Source: Lachnospiraceae bacterium (GTDB lineage Bacteria; Bacillota; Clostridia; Lachnospirales; Lachnospiraceae). Taken from it: a stretch of 64,000 nt of DNA. The stretch is taken from NCBI GenBank assembly GCA_902363665.1, contig CABJAW010000018.1, positions 1 to 64,000 of the forward strand, read 5' to 3'. Shown piece after piece: positions 17,399 through 24,914 of this stretch; the stretch's first letter is position 1; each line of letters opens with the position of its first letter. The position numbers and the translations under genes were made by a program. The notes under the pieces were generated by a model, which saw nothing but the letters and a program-made list of their open reading frames with translations, was not told the origin of the DNA and searched no databases.

Positions 17399-17531
17399 GA
17401 CGGAGCCGGAGCACGTTTTCGATTGTCCACATGTCTGCGACGGATGTACGGTCAGGACGGATGCAATCCGTCATGAACGAACAGACGTCAGAAAGACAAG
17501 GTGGACAATGAAAATGTACTCCGGCTCCGTC
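17399..17531. repeat. 133-bp inverted-repeat element
   Basis: The ends are perfect inverted repeats GACGGAGCCGGAG and CTCCGGCTCCGTC. The pairing continues inward for about 30 bp (ATTGTCCAC with GTGGACAAT) with few mismatches, leaving a core of about 65 bp. It looks like a miniature inverted-repeat element or a very long hairpin. It abuts the tandem repeat at 17229-17392. Confidence 0.65.
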
Positions 17532-17583
17532 CCCCTCCCGGGAATCCAATTATCCGCTTCCCTCCCGGGCAGCATACTCTCTC

Positions 17584-18189
17584 CTACTTCCCCCGCGCCG
17601 TCTTACAGATCAGATCCACGCACGCCATAATCCCAAGCGAAGAGCTGTCCAGCACCAGATCATACCCACGGTTATCATCCCAGCGCATGCACGTATTCGC
17701 GCTGTAAAAATTGGAACGTCTGCGGTCAAAGCGCTTCAGTATATTTTCTACTTTGCGCTCCTCAATGCCATATTCCTGCATCGCACGCTTCTTGCGGAAT
17801 TCACGGTCCGCATGGATAAAGACACGCAGCACATCTTCGCGCTCCCGCAGAATCCAGCCTGCACACCGGCCGACGATCACACACGGCCCCTGCAGAGCCA
17901 TATCCTGGATCACCTGCTCCTCCACCACGTAGAGCTCGCCTTCCTCCGTCAGGCCATCCCGCTCACCAAGTGCCACGCGGTTTGCCATGCCAAGCGAAAA
18001 CAGCAGGCTGTTTGATGTCGATTCCTCCAGATGAATCAGACGTTCCGGCACCGTCTGCATGCGCTCCGCCGCCCGTTCCAGAACCTCTTTTCCATAACAC
18101 GGCACGTCCAGTTCCAGTCCCACACGCGTTCCGATCTCACTTCCACCAGACGCATACTCTCTCTCAATTGTTATGATACGGTATTTCAT
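17584..18189 (-). CDS. Cytidylate kinase-like family protein
   Basis: The 201-residue protein begins I-T-I-E-R-E-Y-A-S-G-G-S-E-I-G, the modified P-loop of the cytidylate-kinase-like family (PF13189). Other family marks are C-Y-G-K-E-V-L, VIVGRCAGWILRER (about 100-113) and a lid-like segment RRSNFY. The relation to CMP kinase is by fold. True CMP kinase activity is uncertain, since the canonical P-loop GxxxxGK is altered and clostridia usually have a separate cmk. ATG 18189 was preferred over an in-frame ATG six codons upstream because AGGGGTGG is better placed. It lies 145 bp behind the ABC exporter operon. Confidence 0.82.
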   Translation of the reverse strand: MKYRIITIEREYASGGSEIGTRVGLELDVPCYGKEVLERAAERMQTVPERLIHLEESTSNSLLFSLGMANRVALGERDGLTEEGELYVVEEQVIQDMALQGPCVIVGRCAGWILREREDVLRVFIHADREFRKKRAMQEYGIEERKVENILKRFDRRRSNFYSANTCMRWDDNRGYDLVLDSSSLGIMACVDLICKTARGK

Positions 18190-18334
18190 CCTTTCCACCC
18201 CTCTCATATCTCACCGGACCGACAGCAAATTTTCCACTGCCATCTTCCGGATTCTCCATTACCTTTTCTTTTATGCCTCACCCGGTCTGCAGCAAATTTC
18301 CTTTCGCTGCAGACCCGGCTCTTCTATTGCATTT

Positions 18335-20167
18335 TTACGCCGTCTGCTCAAACTGGCTGTTGTACAGATCTGCGTAGAATCCGCCTTTTTTCATCAGTTC
18401 CTCATGGTTGCCCTGCTCGATGATATCACCGTCCTTCATGACAAGAATCAGATCTGCATCGCGGATCGTGGAAAGCCGATGCGCGATCACAAAGCTCGTA
18501 CGGCCTTCCATCAGCGCATCCATTGCTTTCTGGATCTGGATTTCCGTACGGGTATCGACAGAGGAGGTCGCCTCGTCCAGAATCAGAATGCGGTTATCTG
18601 CCAGAATCGCACGCGCGATCGTGAGCAGCTGCTTCTGGCCCTGTGAAATATTGCTCGTCTCCTCGTTGAGCACCATCTGATAGCCACCCGGCTGCTGCAT
18701 AATAAATTTATGCACATGGGCTGCCTTTGCCGCCGCGATGACTTCCTCGTCCGTCGCATCCAGTCTTCCATATCGGATATTTTCCATGATCGTTCCGGAA
18801 AACAGCCACGTATCCTGGAGCACCATTCCGAACATCTCGCGCAGCTCGCCACGGTTGAAGTCACGCACATCGTGACCATCAATCAGAATACTGCCCTTGT
18901 TTACATCATAATAACGCATCAGCAGCTTGACCATCGTCGTCTTTCCGGCTCCGGTTGGTCCGACGATCGCGATCTTCTGACCGTCTTTTACTTTTGCAGA
19001 GAAATCATGGATGATCACCTGCTCCGGATCGTAACCGAACTGTACATGCCGGAATTCCACATTTCCCTTCAGTCCATCGGTTGATACCGGATGCTCTGCC
19101 TTCTGGTCTTCCTCATCCTCCTCCAGGAATTCAAATACACGCTCAGAAGCCGCCGCTGCGGACTGAAGCATATTGGTTACCTGCGCGATCTGCTGGATCG
19201 GCTGGGTAAAGTTCCGGATGTACTGGAAGAACGACTGGATATCGCCGACCTCAATCGCATTTTTGATGACCATGAAACCGCCAAGGATTGCAACAACCAC
19301 ATATCCAAGGTTTCCGATAAACTGCATGATCGGCATCATGATACCGGAAAAGAATTGTGATTTCCATGCTGAATTATACAACTCTTTATTTACTTTTTCA
19401 AACTCCTCTACGACATCTTTTTCCTTATTAAATACCTTTACGACATTGTGTCCGCCATATACCTCTTCAATCTGGCCATTTACTTCGCCAAGGTACTTCT
19501 GCTGACTGCGGAAAAATCCCTGTGATTTGCCCATAACTCCTCCGATGATCCCCATAGAAACCGGGAGGATCACCAGCGCCGCCAGCGTCATCCACACATT
19601 GATGCTCAGCATCATGATGAAAACACCGATCAGTGTCGTCACAGAAGTAATCAGCTGTGTTACGCTCTGGTTCAGTCCGTTCTGCAGTGTATCCACATCG
19701 TTCGTAACTCTTGAGAGGATCTCACCGGTCGTTCTGCTCTCATAATATTTCAGCGGAAGCCGGTTGATCTTTTTTGAAATATCCTTTCTGAGGCTGTAGG
19801 TCGTATCGTTCGAAATGCCGGTCATAATAAATCCCTGGATAAAGGAAAATATCGCCGAGCACACATACAGGCCCAGTGCGAACAGCAGGATCTGCGTGAT
19901 TTTTGTAAAATCAATGCCTCCGGTACCGCCAATCTTTGCCACCAGGCCGTTGAACAGTTCCGTGGTCGCCTTACCAAGAATCTTCGGACCAACGATATTG
20001 AACACCGTGCCTGCGATCGCAAATACAAACATGATCACAAAACGGATTTTATATTTTGACATATACCGGATCAGCTTCGCCATACTGCCCTTAAAATCTT
20101 TGGCCTTTTCTCCGGCCATCATGCGCGGGCCCCCCGGACCTCTGCGCCTTCCCATATTATCACTCAT
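18335..20167 (-). CDS. Heterodimeric ABC exporter, canonical-site subunit
   Basis: The 610-residue half transporter has a short Gly/Arg-rich N-terminus, six transmembrane helices (about 40-330) and an ATPase domain. The ATPase shows Walker A GPTGAGKTT, Walker B ILILDEATSSVD with the catalytic Glu, and an H-loop histidine (IAHRLS). Its signature is NISQGQKQ rather than SGGQ. The partner immediately upstream has SGGQ but Asp in place of the catalytic Glu. Together they would form one working and one degenerate ATP site, as in TM287/288- and BmrCD-type exporters. The gene starts 23 bp behind its partner, and the upstream marR suggests drug or metabolite export with MarR control. Confidence 0.92.
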   Translation of the reverse strand: MSDNMGRRRGPGGPRMMAGEKAKDFKGSMAKLIRYMSKYKIRFVIMFVFAIAGTVFNIVGPKILGKATTELFNGLVAKIGGTGGIDFTKITQILLFALGLYVCSAIFSFIQGFIMTGISNDTTYSLRKDISKKINRLPLKYYESRTTGEILSRVTNDVDTLQNGLNQSVTQLITSVTTLIGVFIMMLSINVWMTLAALVILPVSMGIIGGVMGKSQGFFRSQQKYLGEVNGQIEEVYGGHNVVKVFNKEKDVVEEFEKVNKELYNSAWKSQFFSGIMMPIMQFIGNLGYVVVAILGGFMVIKNAIEVGDIQSFFQYIRNFTQPIQQIAQVTNMLQSAAAASERVFEFLEEDEEDQKAEHPVSTDGLKGNVEFRHVQFGYDPEQVIIHDFSAKVKDGQKIAIVGPTGAGKTTMVKLLMRYYDVNKGSILIDGHDVRDFNRGELREMFGMVLQDTWLFSGTIMENIRYGRLDATDEEVIAAAKAAHVHKFIMQQPGGYQMVLNEETSNISQGQKQLLTIARAILADNRILILDEATSSVDTRTEIQIQKAMDALMEGRTSFVIAHRLSTIRDADLILVMKDGDIIEQGNHEELMKKGGFYADLYNSQFEQTA

Positions 20168-20190
20168 GGTGCTTTACTCCTTTCCTGATC

Positions 20191-22557
20191 TTATTTTGCC
20201 AGCTCTTCCTCAGAAAGCTGAGAAGTCGCGATCTGACGATATACCTCACAGTTCTTCAGCAGTTCCTTATGCGTACCGATTCCGGCCACCCTGCCCTCAT
20301 CAAGCACGATGATCTGATCTGCATGAAGGATCGTACTGATACGCTGCGCAACGATAATTGTTGTCGTCTCCGCCGTCGATTCTTTCAGTGCACGCCGCAG
20401 CGCCACATCTGTCTTATAATCAAGTGCAGAAAAACTGTCATCAAAAATCAGGATCTCCGGCTTCTTTGCAATTGCCCTCGCAATCGAAAGCCTCTGCTTC
20501 TGCCCACCGGATACGTTCGTTCCGCCCTGGGCGATCGGCGTATCATATTTTTCTTCTTTTTCTTCGATAAATTCACTTGCCTGTGCGATTTCGGCCGCCT
20601 TTCTGATCTCCTCTTCCGACGCATCTGTACAGCCATAGCGCAGATTGGAATCGATCGTACCGGAAAACAGCACGCTCTTCTGCGGTACGTAACCAAGTCT
20701 TGCACAAAGATCCTTTTTTGCCATCTCACGGACATCCACACCGTCTACCCGGACTGCACCGGATGTCACGTCATAGAAGCGCGGAATCAGGTTGACCAGT
20801 GTACTCTTTCCGCTTCCGGTACTTCCGATGACTGCCACCGTCTGGCCTTTTTCCGCGCGGAATGAAACATCCTCCAGCACCTTCTCATCTGCCTCCGGAT
20901 AAGCAAACGAAACATGATCAAACTCAACAACGCCCTTTTCTCCGGCCGCCGGAAGCTTCGGCTGATCCGGATCATGGATCGTCGGCTCAGTGCTCAGCAC
21001 CTCATGGATACGTTTTGCAGCAACATTGGCACGCGGGATGATGATCGACATCATCGCGATCATGAGGAAGGACATAATAATCTGCATTGCATACTGAATA
21101 AATGCCATCAGATCACCAACCTGCATGGAGCCATCATCGATCGCATAGGCACCCTTGTAAACGATCAGAACAGAAATGCCATTCATAATGAGCATCATAA
21201 TCGGCATCATAAAGGTCATGCAGCGGTTGACAAACAGGTTCGTTTTCGTCAGATCCAGGTTTGCCTGTTCAAAACGCTCCTCCTCATGCTTTTCCGCACT
21301 GAATGCACGGGATACCATGATACCGGTCAGCTGCTCTCTCGTCACAAGGTTCAGGCGGTCGATCAGTGTCTGCAGTTTTGTAAAACGCGGCATCGCCACC
21401 TTGAACAGCATACCGATCACAAGCATGATCAAAATAACAGCAAGCGCGATAATCCAGCTCATCGATACATCCGTCTTGATTACCTTGAGCACACCGCCAA
21501 TTCCCAGAATCGGAGAATAAAGTATGAGGCGGAAGCCCATCGCCAGCAGCATCTGGATCTGCTGAATATCGTTCGTGCTTCTTGTGATCAGGGAAGCGGT
21601 TGAAAACTGATTAAATTCGTGACTGTTAAATCCGATGACTTTGCGGTACACATCCCCGCGCAGGTCGTGTGCGACCGTTGCCGCAACTCTTGCTGAGAAA
21701 AAGGTCACAAGCACTGATGCCAGCATCGCCAGCAATGCCAGCAGTACCATCTGAACCCCGACCTTTACAAGATAACTGATCTGAAGGCTGTCCAGATCCT
21801 TGCCCAGCGCCTCATATTCATTCTGTACAAACAGAATTGCTGACTGCGCCGTCATCATCTCCGGCATATCATCAAACTTCTCTTTGATCTGCCCTACAAT
21901 CTGGCTGCGCGTCGCTTCCGGAAGTGCCTTCACCGCATCAACTGCAGACACTCCTGCCGGAAGCTGCATCGCACCAGCCTGAGCCACCTGAGTTGTATCC
22001 GTGCTCTGGGCGGATGCATCTTCTGCCGCATTCTGTGCTGCTTCACTCTGGGCGGATGCAGATTCTGGCGCATTCTCTGCCGCTTCGCTTTGTGCGGATG
22101 CAGATTCTGTCGCATCCTGAGCTGCTTCACTCTGGGCCGATGCAGATTCTGTTGCGTCCTGAGCCGTCTCGTCAGAGCTGTCTGTGCCCTGTGCATTATC
22201 CATCTGCTGCAATGCTGTCACTACCATCTCACCGTCCAGCAGAGAAGAAGCCAGCGCCTCACGCTTCTCCCCTTTTATGCTGCTTTTCAGCTGATACACA
22301 TCACCATCCGGCTCATAGCTGTCTTCCAGTGCACTCTGCCCATCCTCATCCAGAAACGTCATCAATGTATCGTACGTTTCCTCACGCATCTCATCCGGTA
22401 CACCGTCCTCGATGCCTTTTTGCTGAATGCCTTCATTTACAATCTTTGAAGTATACTCCGGCAAGGTCAGATCACAGTACGCCTGTAAAAACAAAAGCGC
22501 AACGATCGCAACCACCAGCCCTGCCGAACTTTTCAGATACTTTGCAAGTTTTGTCAT
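20191..22557 (-). CDS. Heterodimeric ABC exporter, degenerate-site subunit with a large extracellular insert
   Basis: At 788 residues this subunit is about 200 longer than usual. The extra length sits between the first two membrane helices (about 35-262), which should face outside. It is acidic and contains four 14-residue repeats built on D-A-T-E-S-A-S-A-Q-S-E-A-A-Q (residues 134-189). The ATPase domain has Walker A GSTGSGKST, signature NVSGGQKQRL and Walker B ILIFDDSFSALD, where Asp replaces the catalytic Glu, and Gln replaces the H-loop His (VAQRIS). It therefore supplies the degenerate site of the pair. ATG 22557 follows AGGAGGAAACC. Confidence 0.92.
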   Translation of the reverse strand: MTKLAKYLKSSAGLVVAIVALLFLQAYCDLTLPEYTSKIVNEGIQQKGIEDGVPDEMREETYDTLMTFLDEDGQSALEDSYEPDGDVYQLKSSIKGEKREALASSLLDGEMVVTALQQMDNAQGTDSSDETAQDATESASAQSEAAQDATESASAQSEAAENAPESASAQSEAAQNAAEDASAQSTDTTQVAQAGAMQLPAGVSAVDAVKALPEATRSQIVGQIKEKFDDMPEMMTAQSAILFVQNEYEALGKDLDSLQISYLVKVGVQMVLLALLAMLASVLVTFFSARVAATVAHDLRGDVYRKVIGFNSHEFNQFSTASLITRSTNDIQQIQMLLAMGFRLILYSPILGIGGVLKVIKTDVSMSWIIALAVILIMLVIGMLFKVAMPRFTKLQTLIDRLNLVTREQLTGIMVSRAFSAEKHEEERFEQANLDLTKTNLFVNRCMTFMMPIMMLIMNGISVLIVYKGAYAIDDGSMQVGDLMAFIQYAMQIIMSFLMIAMMSIIIPRANVAAKRIHEVLSTEPTIHDPDQPKLPAAGEKGVVEFDHVSFAYPEADEKVLEDVSFRAEKGQTVAVIGSTGSGKSTLVNLIPRFYDVTSGAVRVDGVDVREMAKKDLCARLGYVPQKSVLFSGTIDSNLRYGCTDASEEEIRKAAEIAQASEFIEEKEEKYDTPIAQGGTNVSGGQKQRLSIARAIAKKPEILIFDDSFSALDYKTDVALRRALKESTAETTTIIVAQRISTILHADQIIVLDEGRVAGIGTHKELLKNCEVYRQIATSQLSEEELAK
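21991..22158 (-). repeat. 42-bp coding minisatellite (four units) in the ABC exporter gene
   Basis: Four consecutive 42-bp units encode the 14-residue Ala/Ser/Gln/Glu repeats of the extracellular insert. Units 1 and 2 differ at one of 14 residues; unit 4 is the most diverged. Repeat number could vary between strains by slippage. Confidence 0.75.
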
Positions 22558-22602
22558 GGTTTCCTCCTTCTTATTTTCTGTTTCTTCTATTATAATAATA
22601 TC

Positions 22603-22659
22603 GTAACTGTTCAGAGCCAACCTCCAAAATGCTACGCATTTCGTCGGTGTGGCGCATCC
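22603..22659. repeat. 57-bp repeat, copy 1 (partner at 40007-40063)
   Basis: GTAACTGTTCAGAGCCAACC, then CTCCAAAATGCTACGCATTTC and TCGGTGTGGCGCATCC, matches 40007-40063 with about four differences. It contains an AAATGC/GCATTT hairpin. It covers the last eight codons and stop of the marR gene, so it supplies that protein's C-terminus. Confidence 0.75.
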
Positions 22660-23159
22660 GGTTTCGCGAGCCGCTCCATATTTTCTGACATCCGTCGGAA
22701 GAAATCCCTTAACTGCTCCAGCTCTTCCTCTGAAAATCCATACGTGAGCACCGCTTCATTTTCTTCTATTGCAAGGATTACTTCCTCCGCGATCTCTTTT
22801 CCCTTCTTATTCAGATACAAACGGCTGATCCGTTGATCCTTCGGATCCGGCCTGCGGCATATCACATCTGCCTTTTCCAGGCGTTTGACCGCTACCGCTA
22901 CCGTCGGAGCCTTCACATGAAGCCCCTCCGCCAGTTCCCGCTGGCTGATCCCCTCATGCTCACTGATCGCCTTGACAAATGCCAGCTGCCCCGGGTGAAT
23001 CCCGATTTCAGGGAACCGCTTATAATTGACAGAAGTATACCGGTGCATCAGCCGCATAAAACAGGCCTGAATGCTTCGGCTGCCCTCTTTGTGCGGTCTC
23101 ATAAATCCATTTTCTTCCTCTGGATCACAGTAAAACCTCCCCTGCTCCTTATACTTCAT
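22632..23159 (-). CDS. MarR family transcriptional regulator
   Basis: The 175-residue protein has a winged-helix DNA-binding domain: ISQRELAEGLHVKAPTVAVAVKRLEKADVI is the helix-turn-helix, and RRPDPKDQRISRLYLNKKG is the wing with the conserved D-x-R. Dimerisation helices flank the domain. It heads an operon with the two ABC exporter genes (74-bp gap), the standard arrangement for a ligand-relieved repressor of its own exporter. A TTAGTCGACTAA palindrome at the promoter is a likely operator. The final residues DAPHRRNA are encoded by an intergenic repeat, so the C-terminus is probably not conserved. Confidence 0.9.
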   Translation of the reverse strand: MKYKEQGRFYCDPEEENGFMRPHKEGSRSIQACFMRLMHRYTSVNYKRFPEIGIHPGQLAFVKAISEHEGISQRELAEGLHVKAPTVAVAVKRLEKADVICRRPDPKDQRISRLYLNKKGKEIAEEVILAIEENEAVLTYGFSEEELEQLRDFFRRMSENMERLAKPDAPHRRNA

Positions 23160-23176
23160 TCTCTATCCCTTCTTTC

Positions 23177-23335
23177 TATAGCAATTCTGCAAAATAATGC
23201 CCCCCTCCAATCTGTCAGAGCGTGAAATACTGTGTCAGAAATCTTTACCGTGCGTTAGCACGCCTGCAGATTTCAGCCTTGTCTTTCGCACTCTGCCAAA
23301 TCGTTTTGCCTGCATTATTTTATTGAATTGCTATA
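23177..23335. repeat. 159-bp inverted-repeat element (MITE-like)
   Basis: The ends are 24-bp imperfect inverted repeats. TATAGCAATT is identical at both ends, and the arms close in AAAATAATGC. The left half is shared with 17070-17142. It sits in the untranslated leader of marR, between the promoter at 23404-23431 and the start codon, so it is transcribed as a long hairpin. It encodes no protein. Confidence 0.7.
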
Positions 23336-23340
23336 AATTG

Positions 23341-23386
23341 TCAAAGCGGATATTCCAGATCCGCTTCGCTTCCTGACTCGGTTAAA
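23341..23386. repeat. Family A palindromic repeat, compact form
   Basis: TCAAAGCGGATATTCCAGAT and CCGCTTCGCTTC are followed directly by CTGACTCGGTTAAA, the same end seen in the composite repeats. It lies within the marR leader next to the operator. Confidence 0.7.
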
Positions 23387-23390
23387 TTAC

Positions 23391-23402
23391 TTAGTCGACT
23401 AA
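23391..23402. promoter_or_regulatory. Probable MarR operator
   Basis: A perfect 12-bp palindrome TTAGTCGACTAA located immediately downstream of the -10, at the predicted transcript start. Its position and symmetry suit a MarR dimer repressing its own operon. Binding is inferred. Confidence 0.55.
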
Positions 23403-23403
23403 T

Positions 23404-23431
23404 ATCATATCCATTTTCACAAAAAAATCAA
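23404..23431 (-). promoter_or_regulatory. Promoter of the marR-ABC exporter operon
   Basis: Minus strand TTGATT (23426-23431), a 16-bp spacer and TATGAT (23404-23409). The leader to the marR start would be about 235 nt and contains a family A repeat and the 159-bp element. Confidence 0.55.
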
Positions 23432-23619
23432 CTGTTTTTTGTGCAGTTTATAAAAATTTCAGAGATATCTATCTTCCGAAAAAACTATGTTTTTGTTAAC
23501 AGATTTTTCACGATTTCCTGATATGCTGTTTTCAGTTCGGTACATTATTGTGTCAACATCTGTACCATTTCTGCGTGCAGAAAATCTTATATCATTTTTA
23601 TTTTGAAAGGAGTTCCACC

Positions 23620-24759
23620 ATGAACCTGAAAAACCACATAACAGCACCAAAATTATCCGCACTGCTCACTGCTTGTGCACTTAGCCTCTCTTCCTTTGCA
23701 GGTGTTCCTGCCTTTGCAGCAGAAGCGCAGAGCGAGATGCCTGAAGCAGTTGCTTTCAGCGCAGACGGCTCCTCCGAGCTTGTCCAGGGCAGCTTTGTCG
23801 CATCTGACGTTACATGTCCTGCACAGGACTCTTACGAATACCCGTTTATCGGACTGAATCTTACGCTTCCGGAAGCCCTGCTTCAGCAGATGACTGACAA
23901 GACCGTTGCCATGCTCACCGATGAAAGCTGGACCGATGAGCTTGATGCGATCCGGTATGCGGTCATCTCCTTCCGTCAGATGACAGAGGAACAGAGCACT
24001 GCCGAGGTTGAAAAGGTCGGCACCGGATATATGGACTGGGTAGACAGTCTTGCAATGATCGGTACGATCGGAATGTATGATGCCGATTCTGTAAAAGACC
24101 TTGATACCATCACAGGCTGCACAGAGCATACAGAACTCGGCAAGAGCAGCGACGGCGCATACACCTATTATCTCAGCCTGAATAAAGATGCAGACGAATC
24201 CCTTGCTGCAGAGCTGAAGGAAATCCAGACAACCCTGACCGAGATCACTCCGCCGCAGCAGCTTTCCGCTTTTGATCAGCCGCAGGCAGAAGCAAGCACG
24301 GATACCGCAGTCGGCAATTTCCAGATGAATGATATCGATGGCACTTCCTACGATCAGTCACTTTTTGCAGATAATGATGTTACACTCGTAAATGTTTTCA
24401 CCACCTGGTGCTCTCCGTGTGTAAATGAGATTCCGGAGCTCCAGAAACTCTCCGAACAGATGAAAGAGCAGGGCGTTGGCGTTGTTGGCGTTGTCCTTGA
24501 TACCGTCTCAAACGGAAGTGAAGACAGTGAAGCCATTCAGAAGGCACAGCTGCTCCGTGAAAAAACCGGTGCTTCCTATCCGTTCCTGATTCCGGATGAC
24601 TCTATGATGAACGGTCATCTCAACGGTATCAGCGCATTCCCACACAGCTTTTTCGTAGATAAAAACGGAAACATTCTCGGAGAGGCCGTAGAGGGAAGCC
24701 ATGATCTTGAAGGATGGACAGAACTCGTAAATGCACAGCTGGAAGCGCTGAAAGGATGA
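23620..24759 (+). CDS. Exported TlpA/ResA-like thiol-disulfide redoxin
   Basis: The 379-residue protein has a signal peptide (cleavage after AFA near residue 32), an N-terminal region of unknown fold (about 40-215) and a C-terminal redoxin domain (about 230-379). The active site is TTWCSPC with Cys264 and Cys267. Further domain marks are GVGVVGVVLD and the cis-proline loop ISAFPHSFFVD. It should act outside the membrane, exchanging disulfides with target proteins. ATG 23620 follows GAAAGGAG. Two genes follow closely: the CD1871A-type CXXC protein 5 bp later and a membrane 4Fe-4S protein overlapping it, suggesting one redox module. Confidence 0.88.
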   Translation: MNLKNHITAPKLSALLTACALSLSSFAGVPAFAAEAQSEMPEAVAFSADGSSELVQGSFVASDVTCPAQDSYEYPFIGLNLTLPEALLQQMTDKTVAMLTDESWTDELDAIRYAVISFRQMTEEQSTAEVEKVGTGYMDWVDSLAMIGTIGMYDADSVKDLDTITGCTEHTELGKSSDGAYTYYLSLNKDADESLAAELKEIQTTLTEITPPQQLSAFDQPQAEASTDTAVGNFQMNDIDGTSYDQSLFADNDVTLVNVFTTWCSPCVNEIPELQKLSEQMKEQGVGVVGVVLDTVSNGSEDSEAIQKAQLLREKTGASYPFLIPDDSMMNGHLNGISAFPHSFFVDKNGNILGEAVEGSHDLEGWTELVNAQLEALKG

Positions 24760-24764
24760 AATAA

Positions 24765-24914
24765 ATGAAAAACCTGACAAATGCCAGGTGGATCGGCCCT
24801 TGTCTCGCCGCGGTTGGACTTGCCATGGTAATATTCGGCATCTCCCGCGGCGAGATGAATGTTGTATTCACAAAGGCGATTAACATCTGTATGGAGTGTA
24901 TAGGCATTGGATAA
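24765..24914 (+). CDS. CD1871A family CXXC-motif small membrane protein
   Basis: The 49-residue protein has one hydrophobic helix (about 9-26, with GPCLAAVGLAMVIFG), the R-G-E motif and a C-terminal CMEC (Cys42 and Cys45) followed by IGIG. This matches the small CD1871A family named after a Clostridioides difficile protein, including the ending N-I-C-x-E-C-I-G. A GAAAGGA site precedes the ATG. It overlaps the next gene by 8 bp and follows the redoxin by 5 bp. The CXXC may shuttle electrons or bind a metal at the membrane. The biochemical role is unknown. Confidence 0.85.
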   Translation: MKNLTNARWIGPCLAAVGLAMVIFGISRGEMNVVFTKAINICMECIGIG

